Assembly: GCF_001625195.1 (NCBI RefSeq)
Contig: NC_054389.1
Span: forward strand, 4,212,520 to 4,276,519
Length of the DNA: 64,000 nucleotides
DNA from: Drechmeria coniospora
Lineage: Eukaryota > Ascomycota > Sordariomycetes > Hypocreales > Ophiocordycipitaceae
Direction of reading: 5' to 3'
A model generated the notes under the pieces. It was not told the origin of the DNA and did not search any database. It saw only the letters and a program-made list of their open reading frames with translations. The position numbers and the translations under genes were made by a program. Shown in pieces: positions 60,640 to 64,000 of the stretch (within the stretch, counting starts at the first letter, position 1; the number at the start of each line of letters is the position of its first letter).

Positions 60640-62080
60640 AAGTTCTTGTACGGAGTACTGTAGGTGCAGGTACGGAGTAAGTACACGGACACACACACAC
60701 GACGACATGTACATTCACGCACACTTACAGTGGAAAGGTACAATACGAGCGAGGAAGAAGTACCTAATTGGGATCGACGAGACCATCGTGCCGACTGCTA
60801 CAGTACAGTTGGCGGAAGGCACTGTACACCCGTGTGTCTGTACACCCGTGTGTCTGTACACCCGTCTGTCTGTACACCCGTCTGTCCGTACCGGTACGAA
60901 TACGAGCATGCAGTACTCCGTGCAACTACTGTGCTCTGCGAAACTTCTCCTAGTAGATGTACTGTACACGTACAACGTACTGTTACAACACAAATGTACG
61001 CGTCCGGCACGTGTTCATGCAACTCTACATGTATGTGCCGACGACGATCTCACTCGGATATGATGCCCGTTTCTACCACTCGTACGGACTGCAACTCCGT
61101 ACTAATTACCTGTTGTAATAATATCCTTCCTCCGAATACTGCGTACATGAGGCAGTGTTGACCACTTGCCGTTCATTCTACTAGGCTCCGGCACAAACCA
61201 GCAAGTGCCCACCTAGCATGCGGCAGGCGGAAGCACACCTACAGTCGTGCTGTATTCGCTCAAAGTAAGTACTGTACGGAGTATTACTCGTACACCACTT
61301 CCAAATCTTGTGCTTGTACGAGCAAGTACGACGGTAAGCTGGCCACTTCCCATCTTGCATATTGCGTAGATGCGATGACAAAAAACTCCCTCGTCCACTG
61401 TCATCGAAGTGGTGCTTTCCCAGGTACGGCATACAAGTCCATGCACTGTAGCCGTACTGTACGCAAGTACATGTACAACTACGTGCAAGCACTGCAACTC
61501 GTACGTCTACTGTTACGGCACCTCTTCCATTTTGCTTTCGTCTCTGGACACGTCACGTCAGCCCGATTCCATTGTCGTCAGCGCTTGCTTTTGTTTTGCT
61601 TTTTGCCCCCGTCGACGCTCCGGAGAGAGGGACGGGAAAAAGGAATGATCGGGGCGACGGTGGACCTCCGACCAGTGAAGCACCTTGGTCGTGCTCCGTG
61701 CCATGACATGAATCCACTCAGCCGCGCCGATGGCTCAGAGAGCTTGTCCCGACCCACAGGACTAACTGCGAACCCGGCCCGCGGGGTGTTCCGCGATGCC
61801 TGAACTGCTGAACGCCGACCGCGAGCCGTCGCGTTCTCGCCGTTGCTTTGGTTGGCCAGGGCATCCCGGCACACCTTACTGTAAGTACACGCCTGTGTGC
61901 TAGGTTCGTAAGCATTACCTTGCCGCACTCCGTACTGTGCTGTATTTTGTGCTTGTCGCTAGTACATGGATGCCCAAGTACACCAAAGTACACCTAAGTA
62001 CTGTACGGAGTACAATGCAAGTACATGTACGCTTGCAGTCCTGTACCGTACGTCGTATCTGCGCCGACGACGAGAATCCT
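60640..62080. repeat. GTAC / ACGGAGTAC-rich block
   Basis: Includes TTGTACGGAGTACTG near 60648, GTACTGTACGGAGTATT near 61270 and AGTACTGTACGGAGTACA near 61997, with many isolated GTAC and AAGTACA elements. Confidence 0.6.
60822..60890. repeat. 16-bp tandem repeat, four units and a partial fifth
   Basis: Unit CTGTACACCCGTGTGT is repeated twice, then twice as CTGTACACCCGTCTGT, then degenerates (CCGTACC). The two variants sit in adjacent pairs, suggesting a recent pairwise duplication. Confidence 0.9.
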
Positions 62081-64000
62081 GTTTGCAAGTACCCCCTAGA
62101 CGTTGCCTGGTTGTCGTAGGTCCAAGTAATTGTATGAGTAGTACACCTATGCTAATGGAACATAATTACTTGTTACGGAAATACCCATCATATGACTTCC
62201 TTGGCCGGGGATATTTACCAATATGGTGGTGGGGGGTAATAGATCATTTCCGAAACCTGTGCCTTGATGAAGTTGATGTACGGAGTATTACTTACTGTAC
62301 ACCTATCTGGAGGTATACATACACTGTACATGGCTAGCCGTGCTTGTGCGAGGAGTATCCGTCCACAAAGTGGAAGAATGCTCTCCAGCACGTTATTAAG
62401 GGGAAAAATACAGCTGCTCACTGCTATACTCGGAACGTGCAGTACACGTGTACAGTATGTGTTAGTACGCGTGCATGGGCACACAGACGGATTGAGCGGA
62501 AGACGTTCAGTACCAGCCAACGTCGCACGTACAAGTGCGCATCTTTGTGCGGTCCTTGCCGTTCATCCAAAGACCACCAATCCAGTAATGCTAGCGAGGG
62601 CCACAATCTGGTTACATGCGCCACCCGATGATCGGTTGTTGCCAATTGTGACAAGGAGACGAAGTAATCAACAGCCAAAGTCAGCCAAACCTGTCACTCC
62701 GCCCCACGTCTTGAGGGGAGGGAACTGCTGTACTTGCAAGTACGGAATACTCCGCACAACTACTGTACTTAAGTAAGTACAGGTGTTCTCCAAGGGACAA
62801 GCAAGTTACGCTGCGCATAAAGTATTAATAATACCAGCAGCACCAAACCGGAAATGGGCCTGGTGTAATAATACTCCGTACGCCATAATGTAGCCACCTA
62901 TGCTGCCTACAATAACTAATGGCTCCCGGAACCCACGACTGGTTGTGTTACTATCATGTTGTAAAAGATCTCTTCCATATTTGTGCATAAATCAGTGGAA
63001 ATATACCCCAAAGCCTCGGTAGGTAGCATTCTCTGCCATTTTCGAAATAATACTTTTCATCACCGAGACCGCGTATTAATGCTCGCCCGACAGAAATGGA
63101 CAAATACCTGTGGTTTGGGCGTGGCCGTAATGCTCCGTACACCCTCCCTCTGTACGAAGAATGGCAACCTAAGAGTACCAATCCACATGTACTTGTAAAC
63201 AAGTCTTTGCATGTGCTCGCGCTCGCTCGTACGAGGGCCATGCGCAGTATAAGGGTCCTGCCCTCTGCCAAGAACCTCTACGGGCGATGACCTGCCTGCC
63301 TGCATTAGTATCGTCTTAGTGCCCATCCCTGCAGTGCCGCTAATAACTGCGCGCATCATCCAACATCACCACTAGCTGCTGGTGACCAGACCGCAAGGGG
63401 GCCGCTCACACGAACTCCCCATCATCATGCTGTTATGATTCATCACACGCGCAACAAACGCGCGACGAGCACTCCGTGCATGTACGGACGAGTAATGTGA
63501 CCAAACCTACGGGGTACTCCGCACTCTTCCACGCATCTACAGTGCTTCGTGGTGTCTACACCAACAGGTTGCCAGACGCACGGGGGTAAGCGTGCTGGTA
63601 CGTAGGAAACGAGTGTACTGGTTACCACGTACACGAAACAGACAACACAACACGTCGCCGGCATATCGCATCATTCGATATCGATGCGAATGCTCCCCGC
63701 TGTGCGAATCCCACCTTTTCGGAACAATGCTGTAATTATTTCGTCTCAGCCTTTGCAATGTATATACCTTCCTGCGCCGAACTGGACCTGCTGCCCAGGT
63801 TCCGTCTCGCAGATCATGCCCGCCAACGCCTTGCAATGCAACGCAACCAAATAAATCGACTGACTGATTGTAGGTGGTGGTAGTGCTAGTAATAGTAATA
63901 GTAGTAGCAGCAGCAGCGGCAGCGGCTGCCCCATTCACACGAGTTCGAAAGTACAAACGGCAAAACTCCTGGCCCGATGATGCCCTCAGCGCTTCTTCGG

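Larger units (their letters stand above)
59927..64000. other. Terminal 4-kb spacer
   Basis: No convincing gene. 59927-60550 may hold the promoter/leader of the preceding gene. 60640-62080 and 62270-62880 are GTAC/ACGGAGTAC-rich. 60822-60890 is a 16-bp tandem array. 62900-64000 has ordinary composition with chance open frames only; a short GTA/GTAGCAGCAGC tract lies at 63875-63930. Confidence 0.45.

Noticed and set aside
60329..61063. 244-codon plus-strand frame starting MGLVDWKGDG
   Set aside because: Runs into GTAC repeats and the 16-bp tandem array; the C-terminal half simply translates repeats.

Overview
This is a gene-dense stretch of nuclear DNA from a filamentous ascomycete. A Sordariomycete, probably of the order Hypocreales, is my inference from protein similarity remembered by family; no species marker is present. 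The signs are GC-rich coding exons, short introns (mostly 50-260 nt) with GT..CTAAC/CTGAC-like..AG signals, genes on both strands with no operons, fungal versions of eukaryotic housekeeping proteins, and long intergenic spacers full of GTAC-centred motifs such as ACGGAGTAC / GTACTCCGT. Exon joins were worked out by eye from splice consensus, reading phase and family conservation, and all are phase-consistent.

Layout. Left third: an RBR/IBR-type zinc-binding protein (306-2577, +), ribosomal protein eS28/Rps28 (4564-5043, +, three exons) and an F-BAR plus RhoGAP protein of the Rgd1 class (7570-10385, +, seven exons) converge on Mediator subunit Med12/Srb8 (11273-16027, -). After a 3.5-kb repeat-rich spacer come a secreted CREG-like flavin-fold protein (19529-20365, -) and a C2H2 zinc-finger protein with an N-terminal membrane anchor (21685-23692, -).

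Middle: an intron-containing tRNA-Gly(GCC) (25658-25737, +), the SMC5 subunit of the Smc5/6 complex (26425-30167, +, including one GC-AG intron) and, facing it, a Tea1/Kel1-type kelch cell-end marker (31096-36455, -) carrying a roughly 0.7-kb coding minisatellite. A 5.3-kb spacer without a convincing gene follows.

Right third: the TORC1 subunit Raptor/Kog1 (41744-47111, +, with an unusually long 748-nt first intron), cytoplasmic aspartyl-tRNA synthetase (48096-49962, +) and a Yap/AP-1-like bZIP factor (52001-53284, +) converge on an ethanolamine/choline phosphotransferase (54537-55892, -) and a disordered protein of unknown function (57668-59926, -). The last 4 kb is spacer.

The genes do not form a pathway or a biosynthetic cluster. 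They are core cell-biology genes: translation (Rps28, AspRS, tRNA), growth control (Raptor), transcription (Med12, bZIP, C2H2), polarity (Rgd1-like RhoGAP, Tea1), genome maintenance (Smc5) and phospholipid synthesis (phosphotransferase). I did not find a defence, toxin, CRISPR or selfish-element system. The features most worth follow-up are the membrane-tethered zinc-finger protein, the GTAC/ACGGAGTAC intergenic sequence family and the expanding Arg-Pro-Val/Ala-Glu repeat in the polarity protein.
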